Virus record (IMG/VR): IMGVR_UViG_3300046777_002218
Coordinates: 1-26,844 of that record
Origin: a virus
Strand: one strand, 5' to 3'
Length of the DNA stretch: 26,844 nt
Below, in pieces: positions 1 through 5,704 of the stretch (its first letter is position 1; every line of letters starts with the position of its first letter). The position numbers were made by a program, and so were the translations under genes. The notes under the pieces were generated by a model. It was not told the origin of the DNA, did no database searches, and was given only the letters and a program-made list of their open reading frames with translations.

Positions 1-3
1 TGG

Positions 4-27
4 GGGCTGAGGAGCCTCCTCAAGCCC
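4..27. other. Stem-loop at window edge
   Basis: GGGC-TGAGGA pairs with TCCTCA-GCCC around a three-base loop, with one bulged A. No T-run follows, so it is not a typical intrinsic terminator. The rest of 28-202 shows no convincing gene. Confidence 0.4.
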
Positions 28-202
28 GCCCCACCTTACGGGAGGGGCCGACCAATGCCCAAGCATCGTAGCACGGTGGCAAGCAGGGGAGCGATGGAAG
101 GGGCAGGGCGGGCTGCGAATCGACACCACCGGCCATCACGGGCTACAGTGGGCGTTGCCAGCAGGAGACTCGCTGGCCCTCAGTAGTTACTTTCTCTTTA
201 CA

Positions 203-565
203 ATGCTTCGCTCTATTCTCCTTTCCGCTTCTGTCGCCCTCCTGCCTTTTGTGGGGGCGCCAGGGGCGCAAGCCGCTGCGTGCGGCAATGCCAGCCACTA
301 TGGAGCCGGTGACGGCTTCCACGGGCGCATTGCTGCCGATGGCTCCCGCTTCTCCGCGCACGCTCTCACTGCCGCCTCTCCATCGCTCCCCTTCGGCACC
401 TACGTGCGCGTGGTGAACCAGAGCAATGGGAAAGGCGTGACAGTGCGCATCACTGACAGAGGCCCCTTCGTTGGCGGGCGCATTCTCGACTTGAGCAGTG
501 GTGCCTTCTCGCGCATTGCCAGCCCCAGCCAGGGCATTGCTTCTGTGTGCTGGCGGCGCGTCTGA
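203..565 (+). CDS. Secreted RlpA-like double-psi beta-barrel protein
   Basis: A 120-residue protein. The start at 203 is chosen because it gives a clean signal peptide (MLRSILLSASVALLPFVGAP, cleavage likely after AQA near residue 25); an upstream in-frame start at 155 would bury it. The mature part is one domain, with the RlpA-type features ASHYG, ADGSRFS, LPFGTYVRVVN, VRITDRGPF and RILDLSSGAF. The aspartate of DRGPF is the conserved acidic residue of the double-psi barrel in RlpA lytic transglycosylases and expansin-like proteins. A secreted cell-wall-acting protein could help lysis or envelope remodelling, but RlpA activity varies across the family and the usual SPOR domain is missing, so enzymatic function is inference. 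It stands alone, followed by two GNRA-loop hairpins. Confidence 0.8.
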   Translation: MLRSILLSASVALLPFVGAPGAQAAACGNASHYGAGDGFHGRIAADGSRFSAHALTAASPSLPFGTYVRVVNQSNGKGVTVRITDRGPFVGGRILDLSSGAFSRIASPSQGIASVCWRRV

Positions 566-649
566 GAACTAGCTAGGGACCGGCTAGTGCGCAGATGGCA
601 ACAAAACGGCCACGCACTAAGCACTATTGCCTAGCCTGCCAAGGCCGAA

Positions 650-665
650 CGCCCCGAAAGGGGCG
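650..665 (+). other. GAAA-tetraloop hairpin
   Basis: CGCCCC-GAAA-GGGGCG is a perfect 6-bp stem with a GNRA loop, just upstream of a second GAAA hairpin. An alternative pairing of AGCCTGCC (about 633-640) with the GGCGGGCT segment is possible, so the two structures could compete. No known RNA class was recognised. Confidence 0.5.
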
Positions 666-687
666 GGCTGGTGAGAACGGAAACACG

Positions 688-710
688 AGGGGGCGAAAGC
701 CCCCTTTTCT
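688..710 (+). terminator. Rho-independent terminator
   Basis: GGGGGC (689-694), loop GAAA, GCCCCC (699-704), then TTTTCTTT. It ends the transcript of the RlpA-like gene and separates it from the small membrane-protein gene at 758. Confidence 0.8.
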
Positions 711-757
711 TTGCCTAGCCCGCATGAAGAATTGTAACGGCGCGGGAACCGGCCAGC

Positions 758-964
758 ATGGGACTAACTGGCTTTGGTATTGTGGCTGCGCTCTTTTCTC
801 TCACCATGCGCGACAATCTTCTCTGGGGCCTGATCGTGGCCGCAGTGGCAACGGCAGCTTACTTCGCTCCTGGCCCCGCTCCCGATAAGGCAGCCTACCG
901 GCGCTGCATCGAACAGCACCATCCTGCCCGCTATTGCTCGCGGGAACACCTTGAGCGGTGGTGA
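758..964 (+). CDS. Small membrane protein, unknown function
   Basis: A 68-residue ORF with one or two hydrophobic segments, about residues 4-15 (FGIVAALFSL) and 22-37 (LWGLIVAAVATAAYFA). A short polar tail contains two cysteines (RRCIEQHHPARYCSREHLERW). The hydrophobic N-terminus with a charged tail suggests an inner-membrane peptide. Small size and membrane character could fit a holin-like or spanin-like role, but no family signature is visible and no endolysin is adjacent. A competing ORF on the same strand from 595 runs through a terminator and looks non-coding. Confidence 0.5.
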   Translation: MGLTGFGIVAALFSLTMRDNLLWGLIVAAVATAAYFAPGPAPDKAAYRRCIEQHHPARYCSREHLERW

Positions 965-1020
965 CAGGCCATAAGCAGCTCTGATGGAAGGAGGCGATGG
1001 AAAGGGCGGGGGATTGGTGG

Positions 1021-1069
1021 TATTGTTCTTTCAACGGCAGCGATGCCGCCCCACACTTTTCCCTTTCCC
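1021..1069 (+). promoter_or_regulatory. Leader with TATTGTTCTTTCAA box and GNRA hairpin
   Basis: The clamp-gene leader reads GTGGTATTGTTCTTTCAA, then the perfect hairpin CGGCA-GCGA-TGCCG (1035-1048), then a pyrimidine-rich run to the ATG at 1070. The same box and a hairpin precede the genes at 1759, 2120, 2532 and 3640. It could be a promoter whose transcript begins with a 5' stem-loop, or a translation or stability element. Confidence 0.5.
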
Positions 1070-1660
1070 ATGGCTCCGCTCACCACTGAACTTCCCGCTT
1101 TCATCCTGCAGGCCGCTGCACAGTTCGCTTCCACCGATGAATACAAGGGAGCTATCGTTGGCATCCACCTTCAGCGCCGCGAAGATGGCATCCGCGTGGC
1201 TGCGACGAACGGCCACTTTGCCTTCCGTGCCGTTGCCCCGTTTGGGCAGCATTGCTCCATGGACGTGGAGGAGCTGCTGATTCCTGCTTCCACTTTCAAG
1301 AAGAAGGTGGCCTATGCCAAGAAGGCTATCATTGGCGATGGGCAAGTGAGCTGGGCTGGCGGCAAGAAGGAGGCCATGGAAATGCTGGAGAGTCGCCCCA
1401 CAGGCTCCATTTCCAAAGCATTTCCGCAGTTCGACAATTTGTTCCCGGCAGTGGAGCAGATGAAGAACCTTCCTGGCCTGCCCATTGGAATCAGCGCGGA
1501 CTACCTGCGCACCATTTGCGACGTAGTGGCCAAGCATGGCGATAGCAGCACTCTGCGCATGTTCACGGCAGATTCGCCCCATCGCCCCCTGCTGTTCCTG
1601 GCGGAAGCGGAAGGCATCACCATGGAAATGCTGCTGATGCCCGTGCAGATCCGCCAGTGA
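1070..1660 (+). CDS. Sliding-clamp-like protein (DnaN/beta-clamp related)
   Basis: A 196-residue protein. The start at 1070 (MAPLTTE) follows the shared leader; an upstream in-frame ATG at 1043 lies inside the leader hairpin and is less likely. Clamp-like features are the alternating hydrophobic strands, the VAATNGHFAFR segment near residues 52-62 (compare the ATDGHRL signature of DnaN), an LLIPASTFKKKV segment, and a C-terminal RMFTADSPHRPLLFLAEAEGITMEMLLMPVQ resembling the last DnaN strands before the C-terminal MPMR/MPVR. It is about half the length of bacterial DnaN (about 370 residues), so it would need more subunits per ring, as in trimeric clamps, or has lost a domain. Role inferred: processivity factor or clamp modulator in phage replication. 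Confidence 0.65.
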   Translation: MAPLTTELPAFILQAAAQFASTDEYKGAIVGIHLQRREDGIRVAATNGHFAFRAVAPFGQHCSMDVEELLIPASTFKKKVAYAKKAIIGDGQVSWAGGKKEAMEMLESRPTGSISKAFPQFDNLFPAVEQMKNLPGLPIGISADYLRTICDVVAKHGDSSTLRMFTADSPHRPLLFLAEAEGITMEMLLMPVQIRQ

Positions 1661-1681
1661 CTGTGTGACGAACTGTGAAGC

Positions 1682-1705
1682 GAGGGGACGGTGCTCCCCT
1701 CCTTT
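1682..1705 (+). terminator. Terminator-like hairpin
   Basis: GAGGGGA (1682-1688), loop CGGTGC, TCCCCTC (1695-1701), then CTTTC. It lies between the clamp-like gene and the next leader box; the T-run is short, so termination may be partial. Confidence 0.55.
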
Positions 1706-1707
1706 CG

Positions 1708-1758
1708 TGGTATTGTTCTTTTCAGCGGGGCGATCCCGCTTCCACCGCTTCTCTTTCC
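1708..1758 (+). promoter_or_regulatory. Leader with TATTGTTCTTTTCA box and hairpin
   Basis: GTGGTATTGTTCTTTTCA is followed by AGCGGG-GCGAT-CCCGCT (1724-1740) and a pyrimidine-rich run to the ATG at 1759. The box is nearly identical to that at 1021 while the stem sequence differs but still pairs, which suggests selection on structure. Confidence 0.5.
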
Positions 1759-2016
1759 ATGGCCACCATTCCCACCCTCCACCTCAACGGGACCGGGCGC
1801 ACCACGCTGCGCGATGAATATGCCGCTGCCTACGATGCCCTGCTCAAGGCTCGTGATGCCTTTGCAGCTTCCACGCTGAACGGCCGCGACTTCTACCCTC
1901 AAGGCCCCGATGCCTACTATCAGGCCCGCGACGAGCGCACTACAGCATTCGCCTCCTTGGAGCAGGCCATCACCTACGTGGGCGAGGTGCTTGCTGGCAT
2001 CTGCGACCAAATGTGA
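1759..2016 (+). CDS. Small conserved-looking phage protein, unknown
   Basis: An 85-residue protein (MATIPTLHLNGTGRTTLRDE...). The start at 1759 matches its neighbours: hairpin leader, TTTCC, ATGG. It opens with a short strand (TLHLNGTG), then is mostly helical and rich in Ala, Tyr and charged residues (EYAAAYDALLKARDAF, YYQARDERTTAFASLEQAITYVGEVLAGI). It resembles small alpha-helical phage proteins with an N-terminal LHLNGT strand that sit near replication genes. No catalytic motif is seen and function is unknown. Confidence 0.7.
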   Translation: MATIPTLHLNGTGRTTLRDEYAAAYDALLKARDAFAASTLNGRDFYPQGPDAYYQARDERTTAFASLEQAITYVGEVLAGICDQM

Positions 2017-2026
2017 AGAAAGGCAA

Positions 2027-2065
2027 CGATGGAGGGAAAGGGCTTAACGGCTTGCCCCTCCATCG
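2027..2065 (+). other. Long inverted repeat downstream of small gene
   Basis: CGATGGAGGG (2027-2036) and CCCTCCATCG (2056-2065) are perfect 10-bp arms around a 19-base loop. It may act as a 3' mRNA-stability element or weak terminator before the next leader box; CTAACTTTCTTTTCAA follows. Confidence 0.6.
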
Positions 2066-2119
2066 CCTAACTTTCTTTTCAACGGCTCGACACCGTTTCC
2101 TTCCCCTCTTTCTCCTTCC
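2066..2119 (+). promoter_or_regulatory. Leader with CTTTCTTTTCAA box and hairpin
   Basis: CTAACTTTCTTTTCAA leads into AACGG-CTCGACA-CCGTT (2081-2097), then a pyrimidine-rich run to the ATG at 2120. It is a third copy of the shared leader design, with a variant upstream half (CTAACT in place of TATTGT). Confidence 0.45.
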
Positions 2120-2419
2120 ATGGCTTCCTCTGCTTTCACTTCCTCCCGCACCGACGCTGTGCGCTCCTTCTTGCGCAACGCTGGCTCTCGTGTGGTGAGC
2201 GTCACCTTCCGCAAGGAAGACGGCTCCCTGCGCTCCCTGCAGTTCAACCCTCGTGATCGCCAAGAGATCAAGGGCACTGGCACTGCCACGCCCCCGGCCG
2301 ACGTTGTGCGCTGCCGTGACTTCCGCATCGCCCGCACGCAAGGCAATGGCGCCTGGCGCTCCTTCCGCACTGATCGCGTGGTGAGCCTGCGCACTGCTGG
2401 CGTGACGCTCACCTTCTGA
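2120..2419 (+). CDS. SH3-like (DUF2693-like) small protein
   Basis: A 99-residue basic protein. After a Ser/Thr-rich start, the core SRVVSVTFRKEDGSLRSLQF and the later VVRCRDFRIARTQGNGAWRSFRTDRVVSLRTAGVTLTF predict beta strands. The VTF-K-DG-R layout resembles DUF2693, a small SH3-barrel family common in phages; that match is by eye and tentative. Many Arg and Lys residues suggest nucleic-acid binding. It sits among replication-type genes under the shared leader, so a DNA- or RNA-binding accessory role is a reasonable guess. Confidence 0.65.
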   Translation: MASSAFTSSRTDAVRSFLRNAGSRVVSVTFRKEDGSLRSLQFNPRDRQEIKGTGTATPPADVVRCRDFRIARTQGNGAWRSFRTDRVVSLRTAGVTLTF

Positions 2420-2473
2420 GCATTGTGACGGCCCGTTAAGCGGCCTCAGTCCCATTTGACTTTTCCGCCAACT

Positions 2474-2531
2474 GGGGCTAACTTTCTTTTCAAGCGGCTC
2501 GACCCCGCTCCTTCCTCTCCCCCCTCCTCCC
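2474..2531 (+). promoter_or_regulatory. Leader with CTAACTTTCTTTTCAA box and hairpin
   Basis: GGCTAACTTTCTTTTCA precedes AGCGG-CTCGACC-CCGCT (2493-2509) and a C/T-rich run to the ATG at 2532. Box and loop match the 2066 leader; the stem bases differ. Confidence 0.45.
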
Positions 2532-3542
2532 ATGGCTCACCAATTCTCTTCCGGCGCTTTCTTCCACGGTCAAGCTGCATGGCATGGCCTCGGTCACGTT
2601 GTGGACAGCACGCTCCCGGCCCGTGAGGCTTTCGCCCTTGGCAACGCCGACTGGGAAGTGCTCTCCACGCCCATCTTCGACCCCGCAGGCCAGCCCATCA
2701 AGGGCTACCAAGCCATCAGCAGGGGCGACAATGGGAAGGTGCTCAGTGTTCAGAAAGATTCCTATACCATTGTCCAGAATGAGCAGTTAATCAAACTGGC
2801 TGAAGCCCTGCATGAAGATGCAGAAATCAGCGCAGTGTGCGTGCTTGATGAAGGCCGGAAAGTCACTTTCACGGCTCGCATCAACGACAGCGCCAAGGAA
2901 GTGGTGAAGGGCGATGAAGTGGAGCAATACATTGTGGGCGCCACCAGCCACGACGGCTCCATTGCTTTCCAAACCCTCTTCACGCCCGTGCGCGTAGTGT
3001 GCCAGAACACGCTTAGCGCCGCTCTCGGCCACGCCGATCGCACTGGCGCCACTGACAAGGGCAAGCGCCTCAGCATCCGCCACACGCTCAACTGCAACGC
3101 CATGATCGAACGGCTCCCCGAAATTATTGATGTGAAGCGCCGCCAGTTCACTGCTGGCCTCGCTGAGCTGGAAGCCATGGCTGCTAAGCCCTGCACCTCC
3201 GCTCAGTTTGCCCAGTACTGCCGCGACGTGTTCAGCGAGCAGCTTCAGGGGCTCACCAACGACAAGCGAGGGGACCGCTCCACTGCTCGCCCGAAGGTGC
3301 TGGCCGATCTTCCCCAGTGGGACTCCATCGCCAACAAATTTGCTGGCGACGGCATCGGCTTTGACATTCAGGGGGTGCAGGGCACCTACTGGGGCGCCTA
3401 CAACGCCGTGACGGAGTGGGTGACGCACGAAGCTGGCCGTGGCACCGACGTGGAGGCTGCCCGTCGCCGTCTGGAGAGCCAATGGTGGGGCACCGGTGCT
3501 GCCACCATCGCCAAGGCTCATTCCCTGGCACTGGCCGCCTGA
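2532..3542 (+). CDS. DUF932 / phage-plasmid-like protein (TIGR03299 type)
   Basis: A 336-residue protein of the DUF932 family, widespread in phages and plasmids. Recognisable features are the N-terminal AHQFSSGAFFHGQAAWHGLGHVVDS (compare H--W-GLG), YTIVQNEQL near residue 80, an EQYIVGATSHDGSIAFQTLFTPVRVVCQNTLSAAL core, and a late TYWGAYNAVTEWVTHEAGRG helix (WGA-NAVTE-V-H). Length fits the family. Its biochemical function is unknown; members lie near recombination and replication genes and have been proposed to act in DNA metabolism. It has its own hairpin leader and a strong terminator 24 nt after the stop, so it is probably transcribed alone or with weak read-through from upstream. Confidence 0.9.
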   Translation: MAHQFSSGAFFHGQAAWHGLGHVVDSTLPAREAFALGNADWEVLSTPIFDPAGQPIKGYQAISRGDNGKVLSVQKDSYTIVQNEQLIKLAEALHEDAEISAVCVLDEGRKVTFTARINDSAKEVVKGDEVEQYIVGATSHDGSIAFQTLFTPVRVVCQNTLSAALGHADRTGATDKGKRLSIRHTLNCNAMIERLPEIIDVKRRQFTAGLAELEAMAAKPCTSAQFAQYCRDVFSEQLQGLTNDKRGDRSTARPKVLADLPQWDSIANKFAGDGIGFDIQGVQGTYWGAYNAVTEWVTHEAGRGTDVEAARRRLESQWWGTGAATIAKAHSLALAA

Positions 3543-3565
3543 GGCCATAAGCACAACTCATGGGC

Positions 3566-3590
3566 AGGGGGCTTTACAGCCCCCTCTTTT
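3566..3590 (+). terminator. Rho-independent terminator
   Basis: AGGGGGCT, loop TTAC, AGCCCCCT, then CTTTT. It closes the DUF932 gene; the next leader box (TATTGTCCTTTCAAC) starts immediately after. Confidence 0.9.
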
Positions 3591-3595
3591 CGTTC

Positions 3596-3639
3596 TATTG
3601 TCCTTTCAACGGGCCGAGAGGTCCACCACCTTGATTCCC
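3596..3639 (+). promoter_or_regulatory. Leader with TATTGTCCTTTCAA box and GAGA hairpin
   Basis: TATTGTCCTTTCAAC is followed by GGGCC-GAGA-GGTCC (3611-3624, one G-U pair, GNRA loop) and TTGATTCCC before the ATG at 3640. It is the fifth copy of the shared leader. Confidence 0.45.
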
Positions 3640-3810
3640 ATGGCCAATCCCTCCCCCATTGACATTCCCCGCACCTACGCCGAGTATTTCATGCTGGAAG
3701 GCTTCAGCCCTGCTGAAGCAAAGCGCATGGAGCGCGAAATGATCGCGCAGAAACTGGCCGAAGAGGCCCTGTACGATGCCATGGAAGGCGACGCTTGCGA
3801 TTGGCTGTGA
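3640..3810 (+). CDS. 56-residue acidic protein, unknown
   Basis: The start at 3640 fits the leader pattern; an in-frame upstream start at 3439 would overlap the DUF932 gene and pass through a terminator. The product [20 protein letters not shown]... looks like one helix-turn-helix-sized helical unit ([35 protein letters not shown]). Its stop overlaps the next gene's start (TGATG at 3808-3812), indicating translational coupling to the variable-repeat protein. Function unknown. Confidence 0.65.
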   Translation: MANPSPIDIPRTYAEYFMLEGFSPAEAKRMEREMIAQKLAEEALYDAMEGDACDWL

Positions 3811-4334
3811 TGGACACTTCTTCCTCCGACAGGCTGCTGCGCGGCGGCTCCTGGAACAACAACCCCAGGAACTGCCGCTCGGCCTACCGCAACCACAACG
3901 AGCCCGACAACGCCAACAACAATGTCGGCTTCCGCGTGGTCTGCCTCCCCCAAAAGGGCGCAGCAGGCTTGTCTTCTCCCCTTTCTCCTTACAGGCTACT
4001 GCGCGGCGGGTCGTGGAGCAGCTTCCCCAGGCTCTGCCGCTCGGCTTACCGCCTCAACGGCCTCCCCCCGGTCAACCGCGTCAGCAACTTCGGTTTCCGC
4101 GTCTGTTGCCTCCCCCAGGAAGGCACGGCAGGCTTGTCTTCTCCCCTTTCTCCTTCAGCCTTCAGGGAAAGAATAAAGGCCGACATTGCGAAGGTCCGTT
4201 CCCATGGATGGGGCATTGATGCCGCTCAGCTCCAGCGCGATCTAGACGCTTGCGCTGACTCCCTAAAAGAGCTGTCCGTCGTGAAGCAGGATACAAAGGC
4301 TTTCCTTGATGCCATTTATGAGGATGCGCAATGA
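3810..4334 (+). CDS. Tandem DGR-like variable-repeat protein (two modules)
   Basis: A 174-residue protein starting at 3810 by TGATG overlap with the upstream stop. Residues 9-48 and 63-103 are two copies of a module: LLRGGSW, variable positions, CRSAYR, more variable positions, then GF-R and CLPQ. This is the hallmark C-terminal end of FGE-sulfatase/C-type-lectin-fold proteins diversified by DGRs. The linkers (AGLSSPLSP) are near-identical. Module 1 is Asn-rich, encoded by AAC runs, and looks like a template-state sequence; in module 2 most of those codons are other NNC codons. The rest (about 105-174) is an unrelated helical domain ([34 protein letters not shown]). Only the last 40 or so residues of the lectin fold are present, so neither module should fold as a complete C-type lectin alone. 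Function unknown; possibly ligand display or a sequence reservoir. Confidence 0.8.
   Translation: MDTSSSDRLLRGGSWNNNPRNCRSAYRNHNEPDNANNNVGFRVVCLPQKGAAGLSSPLSPYRLLRGGSWSSFPRLCRSAYRLNGLPPVNRVSNFGFRVCCLPQEGTAGLSSPLSPSAFRERIKADIAKVRSHGWGIDAAQLQRDLDACADSLKELSVVKQDTKAFLDAIYEDAQ
3834..3953 (+). repeat. DGR-like variable repeat, copy 1 (AAC-rich)
   Basis: Forty codons from LLRGGSW to CLPQ. Nine AAC codons and one AAT fill the variable positions, as in DGR template repeats, where A-directed mutagenesis of AAC gives almost any residue without creating stops. It is nevertheless in frame in the 3810-4334 gene. Used as the reference for the other copies. Confidence 0.85.
3996..4118 (+). repeat. DGR-like variable repeat, copy 2
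   Basis: Forty-one codons, 162 nt downstream of copy 1, with the same 3' linker. At the variable positions AAC is replaced by AGC, TTC, CTC, GTC, CGC or GGC, all keeping the third-base C, while the framework codons are nearly unchanged. One extra codon lies in the second variable stretch. Confidence 0.85.
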
Positions 4335-4591
4335 TGCCGGAGCCCGTGATTCTCTCCATTGAAAGCGCAAAGGAGAGCAATGGGAAGGTGACGGTAGTGG
4401 CCGTCATTGAAGATGCCTTGCAAGTGCTACCAAAAACGCTCTGGTGGCCTGCTGAATACGGGCCTGGCTTGTGCCAGGCTACGATCATGCTTTATGAAAC
4501 AGAATGGCCAATGGAGGAGAGCGAGCAAAAGGCTCTCCTGCGGGAGCTTCAGCCTGAATGGCTGCCTGTGGAAGACTGGGAAATGCTATGA
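4331..4591 (+). CDS. 86-residue protein, unknown
   Basis: It starts with ATGATG overlapping the previous stop (ATGA, 4331-4334). The product is acidic with predicted strands ([30 protein letters not shown]) and a Trp-rich second half ([26 protein letters not shown] ... LPVEDWEML). No family recognised. Overlaps at both ends put it in one translational unit with the variable-repeat gene and the gene at 4588. Confidence 0.65.
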   Translation: MMPEPVILSIESAKESNGKVTVVAVIEDALQVLPKTLWWPAEYGPGLCQATIMLYETEWPMEESEQKALLRELQPEWLPVEDWEML

Positions 4592-5028
4592 CTCCTATCT
4601 GGAAAGCCTTTGCTTCAGTGGACATTCAAGAAGTGGGCGACGAAGGAGCCATGTGGACAGGGCATCAAGCCAATCCCAACGCCCTTCCATTGCTCATGCC
4701 TGTCTACGTGGTGTCAGCAGCCAACCCACGAGGCATGAGAGCCAGCGATGGCTACAACGATTCTGTTCATAGTCTCCTGGAAACTGCCGTTCGTGACACT
4801 CTTCCACGTGCTCAAGTCATGCAAGTAGTGAGCTATTCCCCAGATGGACAATGGAGGGAACAAGGGCTAGCTCTTTCTGGCATCAGCAAGGCAGAAGCTC
4901 TTGTGCTTGTGCGCCAGTTCTACCAACTGGCCATGTTCGCCCTCACGAGAAAGTGGAAGATGGTGGTGAATATAGAGGGAGGCGTGGAAGCTATTGTGCC
5001 CCGGCTAGGAACCGGCTGGAAAGCATAG
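4588..5028 (+). CDS. 146-residue protein, unknown; C-terminus enters a repeat array
   Basis: The start at 4588 overlaps the previous stop (ATGA). The sequence begins [20 protein letters not shown], has a central segment (MRASDGYNDSVHSLLETAVRDTLPRAQVMQVVSYSPDG) and a hydrophobic helix (AEALVLVRQFYQLAMFALTRKWKMVVNI). No family recognised. The last residues (LGTGWKA) and the stop codon come from the first copy of the 20-bp repeat at 5008-5027, so the original C-terminus may have been altered when the repeats expanded. Confidence 0.6.
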   Translation: MTPIWKAFASVDIQEVGDEGAMWTGHQANPNALPLLMPVYVVSAANPRGMRASDGYNDSVHSLLETAVRDTLPRAQVMQVVSYSPDGQWREQGLALSGISKAEALVLVRQFYQLAMFALTRKWKMVVNIEGGVEAIVPRLGTGWKA

Positions 5029-5136
5029 TAGGAACCGGATGGAAAGCATACGGAGAACCGGCTGAAAACTGTATGCCTGGAACCGGCCTGGAACCGGCTG
5101 GAAACCGTATGCTTGGACCCGGCTGGAAAGCGTATG
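5008..5136 (+). repeat. Degenerate 20-bp direct-repeat array
   Basis: About six copies of GGAACCGGCTGGAAAGCATA or shortened and mutated forms, at 5008, 5031, 5052, 5079 (truncated), 5090 and 5115. The first overlaps the 3' end of the gene ending at 5028. The units contain ACCGGC and often end in GTATG or GCATA. Confidence 0.85.
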
Positions 5137-5185
5137 TTTCCTGGCTTTTATGCGCATGGGCGCATAATGGTACAAATGTACTACT

Positions 5186-5379
5186 ATAAGCTAGGCCTAT
5201 CATTCGGCTCCCATTCATAAGCTGCGCTTATCATATAAGCCAGGCTTATCATTCCGGCCCGTCCCATAAGCTGCGCTTATCATATAAGCCGCCCTTATGG
5301 TTTGCCGTTCCATTCATAAGCTGGGCTTATCGTATAAGCTGGCCTTATGATTTGCCGTTCTCCCATAAGCCGAGCTTAT
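5186..5379. repeat. Array of eight ATAAGC-N3-GCTTAT palindromes
   Basis: Fifteen-bp palindromes start at 5186, 5217, 5235, 5266, 5284, 5316, 5334 and 5365. Three pairs have an 18-bp internal spacing (5217/5235, 5266/5284, 5316/5334) and the pairs recur every 49-50 bp; a single copy lies at each end. Copies at 5186, 5284 and 5334 carry one mismatch in the arms. This periodicity indicates cooperative protein binding, as at iteron origins, centromeres or multi-operator repressor sites. No matching Rep or ParB-like gene is in the window. Confidence 0.9.
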
Positions 5380-5447
5380 AGTAGTACGGGCGTACTATTC
5401 TACGGTTTCCCGATGGGAAATAGGGTGATACAAACGTACTACTCTCC

Positions 5448-5472
5448 TGCAGTGTGAAGAAATGTGACAATG
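5448..5472. promoter_or_regulatory. TGTGA-N5-TGTGA element (copy A)
   Basis: CTGCAGTGTGAAGAAATGTG plus ACAA; a close match (CTACAGTGTGAAAAAATGTT plus ACAG) occurs at 7073-7096. The TGTGA half-sites are 10 bp apart, one helical turn, consistent with a tandem-binding regulator. A weaker copy lies at 1664-1678. Confidence 0.45.
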
Positions 5473-5704
5473 GCCGCGCCATGGGGCCGTACCGTGCTAG
5501 TGGGCGACCAGCCTGGCCGCCTTGTGATCAGCCTGGCTTATGGCGGATGGCCGTTTCCGCCTGCCATAAGCGTAGCCGCTTATCAGTGGCCTGTCTGCCC
5601 GTTTTCCTGCAGAATTTCTGATCAGTGGCGGCCGTCCGATCGGCTCTTCTGCTGCTACTGTTTGTGGGCGCCAGCGATGGCGTTCCCTTCCTTTCTTTAC
5701 TGCC

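Larger units (their letters stand above)
5029..5704. other. Non-coding cis-element region
   Basis: About 675 bases without a credible gene. In order: the rest of the GGAACCGG repeats, a TACAAATGTACTACT box (5171-5185), eight ATAAGC-N3-GCTTAT palindromes (5186-5379), an AGTAC-GGGC-GTACT dyad (5382-5395), a second TACAAACGTACTACT box (5429-5443), a TGTGA-N5-TGTGA element (5453-5467) and a looser ATAAGC-N6-GCTTAT dyad (5566-5583). ORFs here are repeat-driven and unlike neighbouring proteins. Candidates: replication origin, partition site or operator cluster. Confidence 0.75.

Noticed and set aside
595-888. 97-aa plus-strand ORF with a CLAC zinc-ribbon-like start
   Set aside because: It runs through two GNRA hairpins, one a good terminator, and over the start of the better small membrane ORF; composition after residue 30 is not protein-like.
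5186-5379. CRISPR array
   Set aside because: Fifteen-bp palindromes occur in pairs with short spacers of partly repeated sequence (for example TTTGCCGTTC twice), unlike 28-37-bp repeats with unique spacers; no cas genes.
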